This document shows, piece by piece, positions 1 through 6,510 of a stretch of DNA of 8,673 nucleotides (position 1 is its first letter; every line of letters starts with the position of its first letter). The translations under genes were made by a program, and so were the position numbers. Where the stretch lies: the NCBI GenBank assembly GCA_003560355.1, contig PWIP01000071.1:1-8673 (forward strand), in the 5' to 3' direction. The stretch comes from Candidatus Dojkabacteria bacterium (GTDB lineage Bacteria > Patescibacteriota > Dojkabacteria > SC72 > T1SED10-24). Below the pieces are notes generated by a model, which was not told the DNA's origin, did not search any database, and was given only the letters and a program-made list of their open reading frames with translations.

Positions 1-45
1 ACTTTGAATGAACATGAAACTAAAGTACAAAAATATTTGAGATAA
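1..45 (+). CDS. 3' end of an upstream gene (partial, unidentified)
   Basis: Frame 1 is open from the window edge and ends with TAA at 43-45, giving the tail TLNEHETKVQKYLR. The stop lies 5 bases before the ATG of the LCP gene, a spacing that fits the compact same-strand layout of the rest of the window. The composition (charged, helix-like) is compatible with a real protein end. Fourteen residues are too few to assign a family, and an open frame of this length can arise by chance. Confidence 0.4.
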   Translation, partial: TLNEHETKVQKYLR

Positions 46-50
46 AAATT

Positions 51-1433
51 ATGGCAGTAAATATAAAAATGAATGACAAATCAATAAACTTAGGAGATAA
101 GGTCGCTAGCAAAGGCAAAAAAAGGCCTAAGAAAAAACTTCTAATTATAGCGACCATAATCGTTCTACTATTCAGCACACTACTCCTTGGTGGCTATTAT
201 CTTACTCAAAGAGCTGGAGTTAAATTTGGGATAACAGATATTTTTAACCCAATAAAAGCAAACCCTCAATTAGAAAGAGATAGTTCTGGAAAGTATACAA
301 ATGCTCTTCTTGTAGGTATTGATAGTCGCGGAGAAAATAGTGGATTACTAAATACTGATACAATTATACTTGTATCATACAACTACGATGACAAGAATGC
401 TGTTATGACATCAATACCAAGAGATTTTTTTGTTAAAGTACCAGCCCAAGAAAGATATACAAAAATAAACAGCATATATGCTATAGGCGAAAGAATAGAG
501 CCAGGAAGTGGATTAGACTATCTGCAGAGAGTTGTTGAAGATATGACTGGAAAAGAAATACAATATCATGGGATGATAAATCTTGTGGGATTTGTTGATT
601 TAATAGATATAATCGGTGGTATTGAAGTAGATGTAGAAAACTCATTTACAGATTACAGATACCCCGTTGAAGGTGCTGAAAGCAGATATCAAACTATTTC
701 TTTTCAAAAGGGATTACAAACTATGGATGGTAAAACAGCCCTAAGATTTGTACGTTCTAGATATTCAATGGATGCACATGAGGGTTCAGATTTTGCTAGA
801 GCAAGAAGGCAACAAAGAGTATTAACTGCTGTAAGGGAAGAGTTGCTTTCGTCTTCAACATATCTTAATCCTAGAAAAATATTAGATGTTGCTAAAATCC
901 TTGAAAATAATATCAAGTTCTCGGAATTTACAAATGAAGAAATTCAAGCAGGGTTAAAACTTGTACAAAAAGAGGGCATAGAAACATATTCTTTTGTTTT
1001 AGATCCAAGCATTGCCAAATTTAAAATAATAACAGACAAAGGTTTAGCAGGAAATGGCTACACTATAACTCCAATAGCAGGTCTTAATAGATATGAAGAA
1101 ATTCAAAAATATATATATCATGCTCATAAAAAGCCAACCCTTTATTCAGAAGATCCAACCATCCTAGTCTATGACATAGGAATAGGATATAACGAGGCCT
1201 TAGAAAAGACTCAAAAATTTCAAGAAAGACACCCATATATACAAATACAATACATGGGTACTTTGATGAGTGATATGGAGGGTAATTATTTTTACAGCCT
1301 ATCTGAACTAGGAGAAGAAATAGATGAAAAAATAGCGAAGAATTTCTCAATGAACCTTACTCAAGAGCCAGAATTTATCCAACAACAGATACCAAATGGT
1401 GATTACATAATCCTACTTGGATCAAATGATTAA
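51..1433 (+). CDS. LCP (LytR-CpsA-Psr) family cell-envelope protein
   Basis: This 460-residue protein is membrane-anchored, with a basic N-terminus (KGKKRPKKK, 21-29), one transmembrane helix at about 30-50, and an extracellular LCP domain at about 84-266. LCP hallmarks are visible: GIDSR (89-93), NTDTI (101-105), SIPRD (121-125), DIIGGIEVDV (186-195), the DGKTALRFVRSR block (226-237) and DFARARRQQ (247-255). These supply the conserved Asp and Arg residues that bind the polyprenyl-pyrophosphate substrate and Mg. Family members transfer wall glycopolymers from a lipid carrier to peptidoglycan; the polymer here cannot be inferred. Residues about 368-457 end in DYIILLGSND and resemble the LytR_C domain often found behind LCP domains. 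The ATG at 51 has only a weak GAG upstream; the ATG at 69 is a possible alternative. The gene overlaps holA by 8 bases, so the two are probably co-transcribed. Family call is firm; the exact ligase role is inferred. Confidence 0.93.
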   Translation: MAVNIKMNDKSINLGDKVASKGKKRPKKKLLIIATIIVLLFSTLLLGGYYLTQRAGVKFGITDIFNPIKANPQLERDSSGKYTNALLVGIDSRGENSGLLNTDTIILVSYNYDDKNAVMTSIPRDFFVKVPAQERYTKINSIYAIGERIEPGSGLDYLQRVVEDMTGKEIQYHGMINLVGFVDLIDIIGGIEVDVENSFTDYRYPVEGAESRYQTISFQKGLQTMDGKTALRFVRSRYSMDAHEGSDFARARRQQRVLTAVREELLSSSTYLNPRKILDVAKILENNIKFSEFTNEEIQAGLKLVQKEGIETYSFVLDPSIAKFKIITDKGLAGNGYTITPIAGLNRYEEIQKYIYHAHKKPTLYSEDPTILVYDIGIGYNEALEKTQKFQERHPYIQIQYMGTLMSDMEGNYFYSLSELGEEIDEKIAKNFSMNLTQEPEFIQQQIPNGDYIILLGSND

Positions 1434-2364
1434 AGTACTTGAAGGTGAAAATTCATTTCTTTCAAAACAAAAACTTCAAAGTTTAATTAGAGAATATATA
1501 GAAAAAAAACCAAATTCTACTCATAAAATAATGGATGCTACTGAGGTAGGTATCTCAGAAATAATAAATGAGTATGAAACACAAGATATGTTCTCAACTA
1601 ACAAACTTCTTGTGATAAAAAGATTGCTATCAAATAAGGATCATAAAGAATTTGTAGAGAAAATTGTTAATACCCAAGACTCTTCACAAAGCGTTGATTT
1701 GATAATTTGGGAAGAAAAAAATATCCCTAAAAACACAAAATACTACAAACTTCTTAAAGAAATAAATGCTATTGAGTCATTCACTAAATTTAACAAAAGA
1801 ACCTTTCAAACTTGGGCAAGAGAATATTTAAAAACAAAAGAACTTGAAATAGATGAACATATTTTTAAAACTCTAGTTGAGATAACAGATTATAACCCAC
1901 ATATTTTCATTAATGAAATAGAAAAATTTTTACTATCAGATAAAACCAAGATAGGTTTGAAAAATTTGGAAGAAAACATAAATAGCACTTATACAAATAC
2001 CATATGGGAATTTATTGATGCAATAAATACAGAATCTAATACAGAAAAACATACAGAAATCATGCTTAATCTTTTAAAAAACGGAACTGATCCACATTAC
2101 CTAATGATTATGTTGGCAAGAAATACAAAACAATTGATTTTAATTAAGCAAATGTTACAAGAAGGGAAAAAGGACAAAGAAATTGTATCTGCTTTAAAAA
2201 TACCTCCTTTTACCCTACCGAGATTAAAAAATATTGCTCAAAAAAGTAACGAGGAAAAACTCTTAAATATTTTCGAAAAAATCTATAACCTAAACTACGA
2301 AAGCAAAGTTGGCAATATTACAGCAGAATTAGGCCTAATTCTTTTAATAACTCGATTGAATTGA
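1426..2364 (+). CDS. holA: DNA polymerase III, delta subunit (clamp-loader)
   Basis: HolA opens the beta sliding clamp as part of the clamp-loader complex in the cytoplasm. From the ATG at 1426 the product is 312 residues, slightly shorter than typical (about 330-345). The N-terminal opening KVLEGENSFL (3-12) matches the family's GE-x-FL start. MFSTNKLLVIKRL (55-67) matches the strand that follows the lost P-loop region. The middle helical lid has the NEIEKFLL segment (163-170), and the C-terminal collar domain has WEFIDAI (194-200), NLLKNGTDPHYLMIMLAR (215-232) and YESKVGNI (291-298). An in-frame TTG at 1417 would add three residues, but the ATG places the family motif at the usual distance from the start. 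The gene overlaps the LCP gene by 8 bases and ends in TGA, the only TGA stop in the window. In many bacteria holA lies next to rpsT; here 2.7 kb of surface-protein genes separates them. Confidence 0.92.
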   Translation: MIKVLEGENSFLSKQKLQSLIREYIEKKPNSTHKIMDATEVGISEIINEYETQDMFSTNKLLVIKRLLSNKDHKEFVEKIVNTQDSSQSVDLIIWEEKNIPKNTKYYKLLKEINAIESFTKFNKRTFQTWAREYLKTKELEIDEHIFKTLVEITDYNPHIFINEIEKFLLSDKTKIGLKNLEENINSTYTNTIWEFIDAINTESNTEKHTEIMLNLLKNGTDPHYLMIMLARNTKQLILIKQMLQEGKKDKEIVSALKIPPFTLPRLKNIAQKSNEEKLLNIFEKIYNLNYESKVGNITAELGLILLITRLN

Positions 2365-2389
2365 CACTCTAAGGTATATCATTTAATAT
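2361..2389 (+). promoter_or_regulatory. Sigma-70-type promoter for the LPDTG surface protein
   Basis: A perfect TTGACA (2361-2366) is followed after 17 bases by TAATAT (2384-2389), which keeps the key first, second and last positions of TATAAT. The -35 box overlaps the holA TGA stop (2362-2364). Predicted transcription starts near 2396, leaving a leader of about 16 bases before the ATG at 2412 with no Shine-Dalgarno sequence. This suggests the surface gene is transcribed independently of the LCP-holA pair. Confidence 0.6.
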
Positions 2390-2411
2390 TGTCATATATT
2401 AAAAAAATGAT

Positions 2412-4208
2412 ATGGATAGCAAAAAAACCCAAACAGTTGTTGTTGTAATACTTGTCGTTACCGCTTTACTTGGAATTGCAGGAGCGTTTTTTGTATACAA
2501 TTTATCCACCCAAGATGAAATAGCAAGGGAGCGAGGGGAACACGGGGAATTTTGTGCATGTATAACGGCATATACAACTCCAGAATGTAATGACTGTAAT
2601 TGCACACAAATAGAAAGCCAAGCTCTAGAATCAAAAATTGGAGAAATTGTTGATGGGGTTTGTACTCTAGATTGCAACAATACGGAGGCAGCTGTAGGAC
2701 AACAAGAGATGATAGAGTGTCTAATACCACAAGTAAGAGGTACGAGCTGTCATTCCATAAGTGTCAGAGATGTCAGTACTAGAGAACTCATTATCCCCCC
2801 AATACCTACTAATGATCCAGTTTTGATAACGGCAAACTTTGTCCCAAGAATAATTGGAGGAGATGAGGAAAATTTTACAAAATACATGTTTGTCATAAAT
2901 GGTATAACAAGCGAAATACCTTCAAATGAAATCACACCAACAAACATTAATGGTCAAGAAATTTATACACCAGAAATAGAGTTTGATAATTTTCAAGGAG
3001 TAGACACTTTGACTGTACAAGCTATTGGATATTCCGATAAAGATCCAGAAGGAGATTCGTCTAGTAGATACTGCTACAAGCAATACGATTTAACATCAGA
3101 GAGAGAACCTCTTTGTTCAAATTTAACTGCATATACGCAAGAAGGAGAACAACCCAATACAATAGAGATTAACCGATTAGAATTAACTACACCAAATTTG
3201 ACTCAACAGGATAAAATATCCATAGAATTTAGTTTTGAAAATGAAAATATCCAAAATATAAGAACCGAAATAATACCACAAGAATTATTGGAAGAAATAA
3301 TGGTCAACGAAACAATCTTTTTGGAATATGGTCTTCTTTACTTACAACCCCAACTATATACACAACAAAACACATTCCCAATACTGGACAGCGAAACTCT
3401 TGGTACAGAAGAAATATTACTGAGAGCTCAAGTTTATGTAAATGATGCTCCTGTAAACTCAAATCTTTGCAGAGAGAATATAGACCTAATCGCTATTACC
3501 GACAGAGATGTAGATGAGGATAGACAAGATGACGATCATGATGAAATAGATATTGATACAGATATTCAAGTAAGCATGGAAGGCCCTTCTTGTGTGAGAA
3601 AAGCAGCAGATGAGCATTCAGTTAGCAGAACAAATTACCGTATAACAATTACAAATAATACCGAAATCCCAGAAGAGATAACAAACATAACTAATAAATT
3701 GCCTTTAGGTTTCAGATACGTTGAGCAAACAACAACTATAAACAACAACCTCATAAGCGATGAAATATTAGACATTACTGCAATAGGTGAATCACAAGAG
3801 CTTGTTTGGAGACATGATTGGACTATAGAACCAAATACCTCACTAGTTTTAGAATACGGTGTTAATGTTACCCATAATGCAATAGATGGGGAGAATCAAA
3901 ATGAAGCTGTTGTAACACCAGTAAATATACCAGAACATATGGATGGACTCAGAGCAGAAATTGTAACTCTCGTTTCCGACGAATGCGTACATGAAGAAGA
4001 ATTACCAGACACAGGAATCATTAGACATGTCAGTTTCTTAATCGGTATAGCAACACTACTCTTTGGAATATTAGTATACCAGGGTAGGATAGATATCATA
4101 GACAGAACAATATTCAAAATAATAAGTGCTAAAGCTGTAAAAAGGAAATTAATGTCTCCACAGGAATATTTAGAAGATAGTATATTAGAAGAGGATGAAG
4201 AAGATTAA
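2412..4208 (+). CDS. Membrane-anchored multidomain surface protein with Ig-like and DUF11-like domains and an LPDTG motif
   Basis: The 598-residue product has an N-terminal hydrophobic helix (8-29) after a short basic stretch, probably an uncleaved anchor or signal. A cysteine cluster follows (C48, C50, C59, C62, C64, C84, C88, C103, C113). Two Ig-like beta modules with matching features lie at about 123-229 and 252-362; each has a DTLTVQA- or EILLRAQ-type strand followed by a cysteine (C221, C353). An Asp-rich linker (364-384) leads to a DUF11-like domain (about 386-516) with YRITITNNT (409-417), LPLGFRY (430-436) and a late GENQNEAVV (493-501). The end carries LPDTG (531-535), a membrane helix (about 538-556) and a 40-residue tail finishing in acidic residues. 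DUF11 and Ig-like folds are typical of cell-surface stalks and adhesins. No enzyme motif is visible. The ATG has no Shine-Dalgarno sequence, but a good promoter sits just upstream. The specific function is unknown; an S-layer-associated or attachment role is speculative. Confidence 0.85.
   Translation: MDSKKTQTVVVVILVVTALLGIAGAFFVYNLSTQDEIARERGEHGEFCACITAYTTPECNDCNCTQIESQALESKIGEIVDGVCTLDCNNTEAAVGQQEMIECLIPQVRGTSCHSISVRDVSTRELIIPPIPTNDPVLITANFVPRIIGGDEENFTKYMFVINGITSEIPSNEITPTNINGQEIYTPEIEFDNFQGVDTLTVQAIGYSDKDPEGDSSSRYCYKQYDLTSEREPLCSNLTAYTQEGEQPNTIEINRLELTTPNLTQQDKISIEFSFENENIQNIRTEIIPQELLEEIMVNETIFLEYGLLYLQPQLYTQQNTFPILDSETLGTEEILLRAQVYVNDAPVNSNLCRENIDLIAITDRDVDEDRQDDDHDEIDIDTDIQVSMEGPSCVRKAADEHSVSRTNYRITITNNTEIPEEITNITNKLPLGFRYVEQTTTINNNLISDEILDITAIGESQELVWRHDWTIEPNTSLVLEYGVNVTHNAIDGENQNEAVVTPVNIPEHMDGLRAEIVTLVSDECVHEEELPDTGIIRHVSFLIGIATLLFGILVYQGRIDIIDRTIFKIISAKAVKRKLMSPQEYLEDSILEEDEED
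4002..4073 (+). other. LPDTG sorting-like signal plus membrane helix
   Basis: Codons 531-535 of the surface protein read LPDTG, a sortase-type motif, followed by a hydrophobic stretch (SFLIGIATLLFGILVYQ, about 541-557). A classical sorting signal ends within a few basic residues of the helix. This one continues for about 40 residues with basic patches (AKAVKRK, 573-579) and an acidic end (EEDEED). It may be a sortase substrate, a stop-transfer anchor, or both. No sortase gene is present in the window. Confidence 0.6.
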
Positions 4209-4600
4209 AAAGCTTGAGTATTAATTACAATGGGCGCACCTTCTAAACCGTACTTAACACCGTCAGAAGAAATAACCAAATAGTAGACTTTTGAAGGTTT
4301 AAGATTTTCCACAAATACAGAGTGTTTCTTCGTCGCCACATTATTATCCCCATTGATGGCGATATAATTTATGGAATCAATGGTATCACCATACCGAACA
4401 AAACCCAAACATTCATCTGCTGTTTGCCATTCAACAACAAAAGAGTTAGACGAAATATCCTGTATTTGTAAATTAAGAGGTACACAACTTGCATGTAAAA
4501 CCCCATCCTGCTCATTCAAAATATCCCTGTAATAAAAGAAGAACAGAGTACCAGATATGACCAACAAAATAGAAATAATAGTAAGAAGGATATTGCTCAT
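4205..4600 (-). CDS. Small membrane-anchored fibronectin type III-like protein
   Basis: The 131-residue product has an N-terminal membrane helix (4-23) and one predicted extracytoplasmic beta-sandwich (about 40-127). The pattern fits the Fn3-like fold seen, for example, at the N-terminus of purple acid phosphatases: VVEWQT (55-60), GFVRYGDT (66-73), HSVFVENLKPSKVYYLVIS (93-111) and a closing VINT (125-128). C39 and C64 could form a disulfide. No catalytic domain follows, so this is an anchored binding or structural module. It starts 4 bases after the stop of the upstream minus-strand gene at 4605-5018, so the pair almost certainly forms an operon. Its stop shares the bases TTAA with the stop of the convergent LPDTG gene. 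No Shine-Dalgarno sequence is visible. Partner and ligand are unknown. Confidence 0.8.
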   Translation of the reverse strand: MSNILLTIISILLVISGTLFFFYYRDILNEQDGVLHASCVPLNLQIQDISSNSFVVEWQTADECLGFVRYGDTIDSINYIAINGDNNVATKKHSVFVENLKPSKVYYLVISSDGVKYGLEGAPIVINTQAF

Positions 4601-4604
4601 ACAT

Positions 4605-5018
4605 CTAATCCGTTACAACTAAAAAAAACTCTTCATCCACATAAAGACCCTCCTTCTCTATTCGCAAAATAAAGCTAACTGTTCCAAGTTCATTAGGAGT
4701 ACCACTAACTACCACTCCATCAAAAGTAAGCCAATTAGGACTTTGTAAGAGAGTTAAATTTTTGGAATCATCCGAAGGTGCTACTCTCGGAGTAAAAGTA
4801 TAAGTTTCACCAATAATCACACTGTTTACAGGCTCATTAATAATCTGAGGGAAAGATTTATCATAACCCTCATCCATAACCTCAACTTCATCAACAAACC
4901 TCTCAGGATACTTTCTTTCATTGTAATTTCTGAGAATAACAGAACCTACTACAACAAGAAACATAAACAAGACAAAAATCATTATAAAAAATTTCATGGG
5001 TTTAGCCTTCGGTTCCAT
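4605..5018 (-). CDS. Small membrane-anchored Ig-like (He_PIG / cadherin-like) protein
   Basis: The 137-residue product has a short basic cytoplasmic start (MEPKAKPMK), a strong membrane helix (9-29), a charged spacer (31-56) and a single Ig-like domain (about 58-136). WLTFD (96-100) followed by SGTP (105-108) and GTVSFILRI (112-120) is the signature of putative-Ig/cadherin-like domains often found in bacterial surface proteins. The protein is predicted to be held in the membrane with the domain outside. It is the first gene of a two-gene minus-strand operon with the Fn3-like gene and diverges from rpsT. The ATG at 5018 lies 7 bases after a TATACT -10 box, so the transcript may be leaderless or nearly so; an internal ATG at 4997 is a less likely start. 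Function beyond surface binding or scaffolding is unknown. Confidence 0.8.
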   Translation of the reverse strand: MEPKAKPMKFFIMIFVLFMFLVVVGSVILRNYNERKYPERFVDEVEVMDEGYDKSFPQIINEPVNSVIIGETYTFTPRVAPSDDSKNLTLLQSPNWLTFDGVVVSGTPNELGTVSFILRIEKEGLYVDEEFFLVVTD

Positions 5019-5025
5019 ACCAATC

Positions 5026-5054
5026 AGTATAACAATTCTATCCTTTATTTACAA
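5026..5054 (-). promoter_or_regulatory. Promoter for the minus-strand surface-protein operon
   Basis: Read on the minus strand, TTGTAA (5054-5049) and TATACT (5031-5026) are 17 bases apart. Transcription would start near 5019, directly at the ATG (5018-5016), predicting a leaderless or near-leaderless mRNA. The -35 box overlaps the -35 of the rpsT promoter on the opposite strand. A second possible -10, TAGAAT (5040-5035), lies slightly upstream and would give a leader of about 10 bases. Confidence 0.45.
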
Positions 5055-5076
5055 AACAGCACAAAATATATATAAT
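5048..5076 (+). promoter_or_regulatory. Sigma-70-type promoter for rpsT
   Basis: TTTACA (5048-5053) and a perfect TATAAT (5071-5076) are separated by exactly 17 bases, the best promoter in the window. Transcription should start near 5083, giving a leader of about 30 bases to the rpsT ATG at 5114. The leader is AT-rich and has no Shine-Dalgarno sequence. I see no S20-binding mimic or attenuator structure in it. Confidence 0.65.
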
Positions 5077-5113
5077 AACACCAACTAAATATTATTTTAC
5101 ACTACCATTTTAC

Positions 5114-5395
5114 ATGCCTAATCTGAAAGCATCTATTAAAGACAACCGAAAAAGTCAAAGAAGAACTGAAAAAAATCTTAGAATGAAACGAAGATACAAA
5201 AATGCAATTAAAGAATTTCAGACACATCTTAAGAATGAAGACTTTGAAAATGCGAAGAAGTCTCTTTCTAAAGCATACGAATTGGTTGATAAGGCGGCAA
5301 AAACAAAACTTTTGAAAAAACAGACTGCTTCTAGAAAAAAGTCTAGATTAACAAAACTTTTAAACAAGACTGCCTTAAATGTCAAAACTACTTAG
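5114..5395 (+). CDS. rpsT: Small ribosomal subunit protein bS20
   Basis: bS20 is a primary 16S rRNA-binding protein of the 30S subunit. The 93-residue length is close to the family norm (about 85-90). The N-terminus MPNLKASIKDNRKSQRRTEK is the expected MPN-x-K-S-A-x-K-R pattern with a slightly altered middle. The C-terminal half contains ELVDKAAKTKLLKK (56-69) and ASRKKSRLTKLLNK (72-85), the characteristic D-K-A-A and A-R-K-K-S-R-L motifs. The protein is strongly basic and predicted to be all-helical. Its last 17 bases overlap the start of the next membrane-protein gene. It probably leads the operon rpsT - 5379 - 5936, with lepA possibly co-transcribed. The flanking holA and lepA genes match an ancestral order. 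Confidence 0.97.
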   Translation: MPNLKASIKDNRKSQRRTEKNLRMKRRYKNAIKEFQTHLKNEDFENAKKSLSKAYELVDKAAKTKLLKKQTASRKKSRLTKLLNKTALNVKTT

Positions 5396-5933
5396 AAAAT
5401 TCTTACAAAACATGATTTTACCAGCAGCCCTTCTGGTTGTTTCCAAAGTTGCTGGTTTGTATTTCGCTATTACATTTTTTAATCTAGATTTTTTTTTAGA
5501 AACTCGCCCAGAACAAGTATATTCTTTACAAATATATTTTACTAATCAAACAGACACACTATTAGCCAGCTCAACATCAAATTTCACAATGTTTCTAACA
5601 ATGTCATTAATGACCATATACTTTTTAGTAAAATATCGCCTTTTAATTCTCTCAGCTTACAATCCAAGAGTTTTAGTTAAATTAAATAATCTAAATTTAA
5701 TGCCCTGGGTCAATGACAAAAGGAATACTTTTTTAAGAGTATTTACCTGGAATATTTTTCTTTGGATTACAAGTATAGTCATAATAGCTGACGTTATTTC
5801 TCAGAATTCCTTTTCCTGGATTGCCATAATATCTTTCTTAGTAGCTACAACATCTACATGGGTATTAGTAAGAACATTTGAAATTGAAGGAGAAATCATC
5901 TATCCTCATAGTGAGATATCTAATCTTTGCTAG
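5379..5933 (+). CDS. Unidentified polytopic membrane protein (about four helices)
   Basis: I do not recognise this 184-residue protein. It has a short basic N-terminus (MSKLLRKF) and hydrophobic segments at about 13-34, 68-92, 119-140 and 145-166. Between the first two lies a polar loop of about 30 residues (ETRPEQVYSLQ onward), probably outside. Between the second and third is a loop with basic residues (NPRVLVKLNN and NDKRN), probably cytoplasmic by the positive-inside rule. No catalytic or transport motif stands out. The chosen ATG overlaps rpsT by 17 bases; an in-frame ATG at 5412 would remove the overlap and begin at the first helix. The basic N-terminal leader favours the earlier start. 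The gene ends 2 bases before the ATG of the next gene, implying translational coupling. In Bacillus subtilis the same interval between rpsT and lepA holds gpr and spoIIP, to which this shows no resemblance. Confidence 0.75.
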   Translation: MSKLLRKFLQNMILPAALLVVSKVAGLYFAITFFNLDFFLETRPEQVYSLQIYFTNQTDTLLASSTSNFTMFLTMSLMTIYFLVKYRLLILSAYNPRVLVKLNNLNLMPWVNDKRNTFLRVFTWNIFLWITSIVIIADVISQNSFSWIAIISFLVATTSTWVLVRTFEIEGEIIYPHSEISNLC

Positions 5934-5935
5934 AG

Positions 5936-6505
5936 ATGGAAATAGACAAAAGAGAATTATCAAGAATAAATATTAAGTTTGGGAAGTTTTTTGACCCATT
6001 TTTAATTTTAGCAATACTATTCATATTAACAACATCAATATTAGCTGTTAATAACCTTTCTCCACGAACTTTTTCAAAAGAACAAATGGCAAATGTCCTT
6101 GGAATACAAGAGGACAGCGAAATTAACTTTACACTCATAAGAGGAAATCATAACTACATTACTTCCGAAAATTTGGAAGAAAGAGGCAAGAATCATTTTA
6201 AATATACAACTCTTGTTACAAAGCCACCTGAAGGGAGAGTTTCTAAACCAATCATACAAATTGATGGATTATATGAAGAAAAAGAGCTTAAGATACTATT
6301 AAATTATACAAACCTAAACAACGCAAAAATCTCAATATTTGATGAATCACAGGATACAAGCTATATATTACAAAAAGACTCACAGAACTATTCACAAAAT
6401 ATTAACATTAACCAAAATACAAATAACCTCTACCTAGTTATAGAAAATGTAAGACCTGTTTTCTTTAATCAATATATAGAAATAAATTTCTTTTTGAACC
6501 CCTAA
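5936..6505 (+). CDS. Unidentified single-pass membrane protein with a beta-rich outer domain
   Basis: This is an unrecognised protein of 189 residues from the ATG at 5936. An in-frame TTG at 5927 would add three residues and overlap the upstream gene by 7 bases, but the ATG sits 2 bases after the upstream stop and fits coupled translation. A basic cytoplasmic segment of about 20 residues (IDKRELSRINIKFGKF) precedes one membrane helix at about 22-39. The remaining 150 residues are predicted outside. They alternate polar and hydrophobic residues in a beta-like pattern (for example KPIIQIDGLY, LKILLNYTNL, NLYLVIENVRPVFF) with an Asn/Gln-rich run (QNYSQNININQNTNN, about 150-164). No cysteine or enzyme motif is seen. 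The adjacent four-helix protein and tight spacing suggest the two form a membrane complex; that is inference. Confidence 0.72.
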   Translation: MEIDKRELSRINIKFGKFFDPFLILAILFILTTSILAVNNLSPRTFSKEQMANVLGIQEDSEINFTLIRGNHNYITSENLEERGKNHFKYTTLVTKPPEGRVSKPIIQIDGLYEEKELKILLNYTNLNNAKISIFDESQDTSYILQKDSQNYSQNININQNTNNLYLVIENVRPVFFNQYIEINFFLNP

Positions 6506-6510
6506 AACTT

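Noticed and set aside
2362..2364. TGA at the end of holA read as glycine (alternative code of some CPR lineages)
   Set aside because: The protein already ends where HolA proteins normally end, a promoter and a new gene follow at once, and all other genes read well in the standard code. One TGA stop among ten is unremarkable in an AT-rich genome.
2399..2730. Minus-strand open frames opposite the start of the surface-protein gene
   Set aside because: They lie wholly over a well-supported plus-strand gene, have no recognisable domain, and their Cys- and Ser-rich content mirrors the opposite strand. The same applies to minus-strand frames over the LCP gene (704-916, 1084-1350), the surface gene (2750-2947, 3896-4117), 5920-6259 and lepA (7447-7665, 7726-7935).
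5061..5080. AT-repeat in the rpsT spacer as a possible origin or DnaA region
   Set aside because: The run is short, there is no DnaA box (TTATCCACA-like) nearby, and it is explained by the -10 box of the rpsT promoter.
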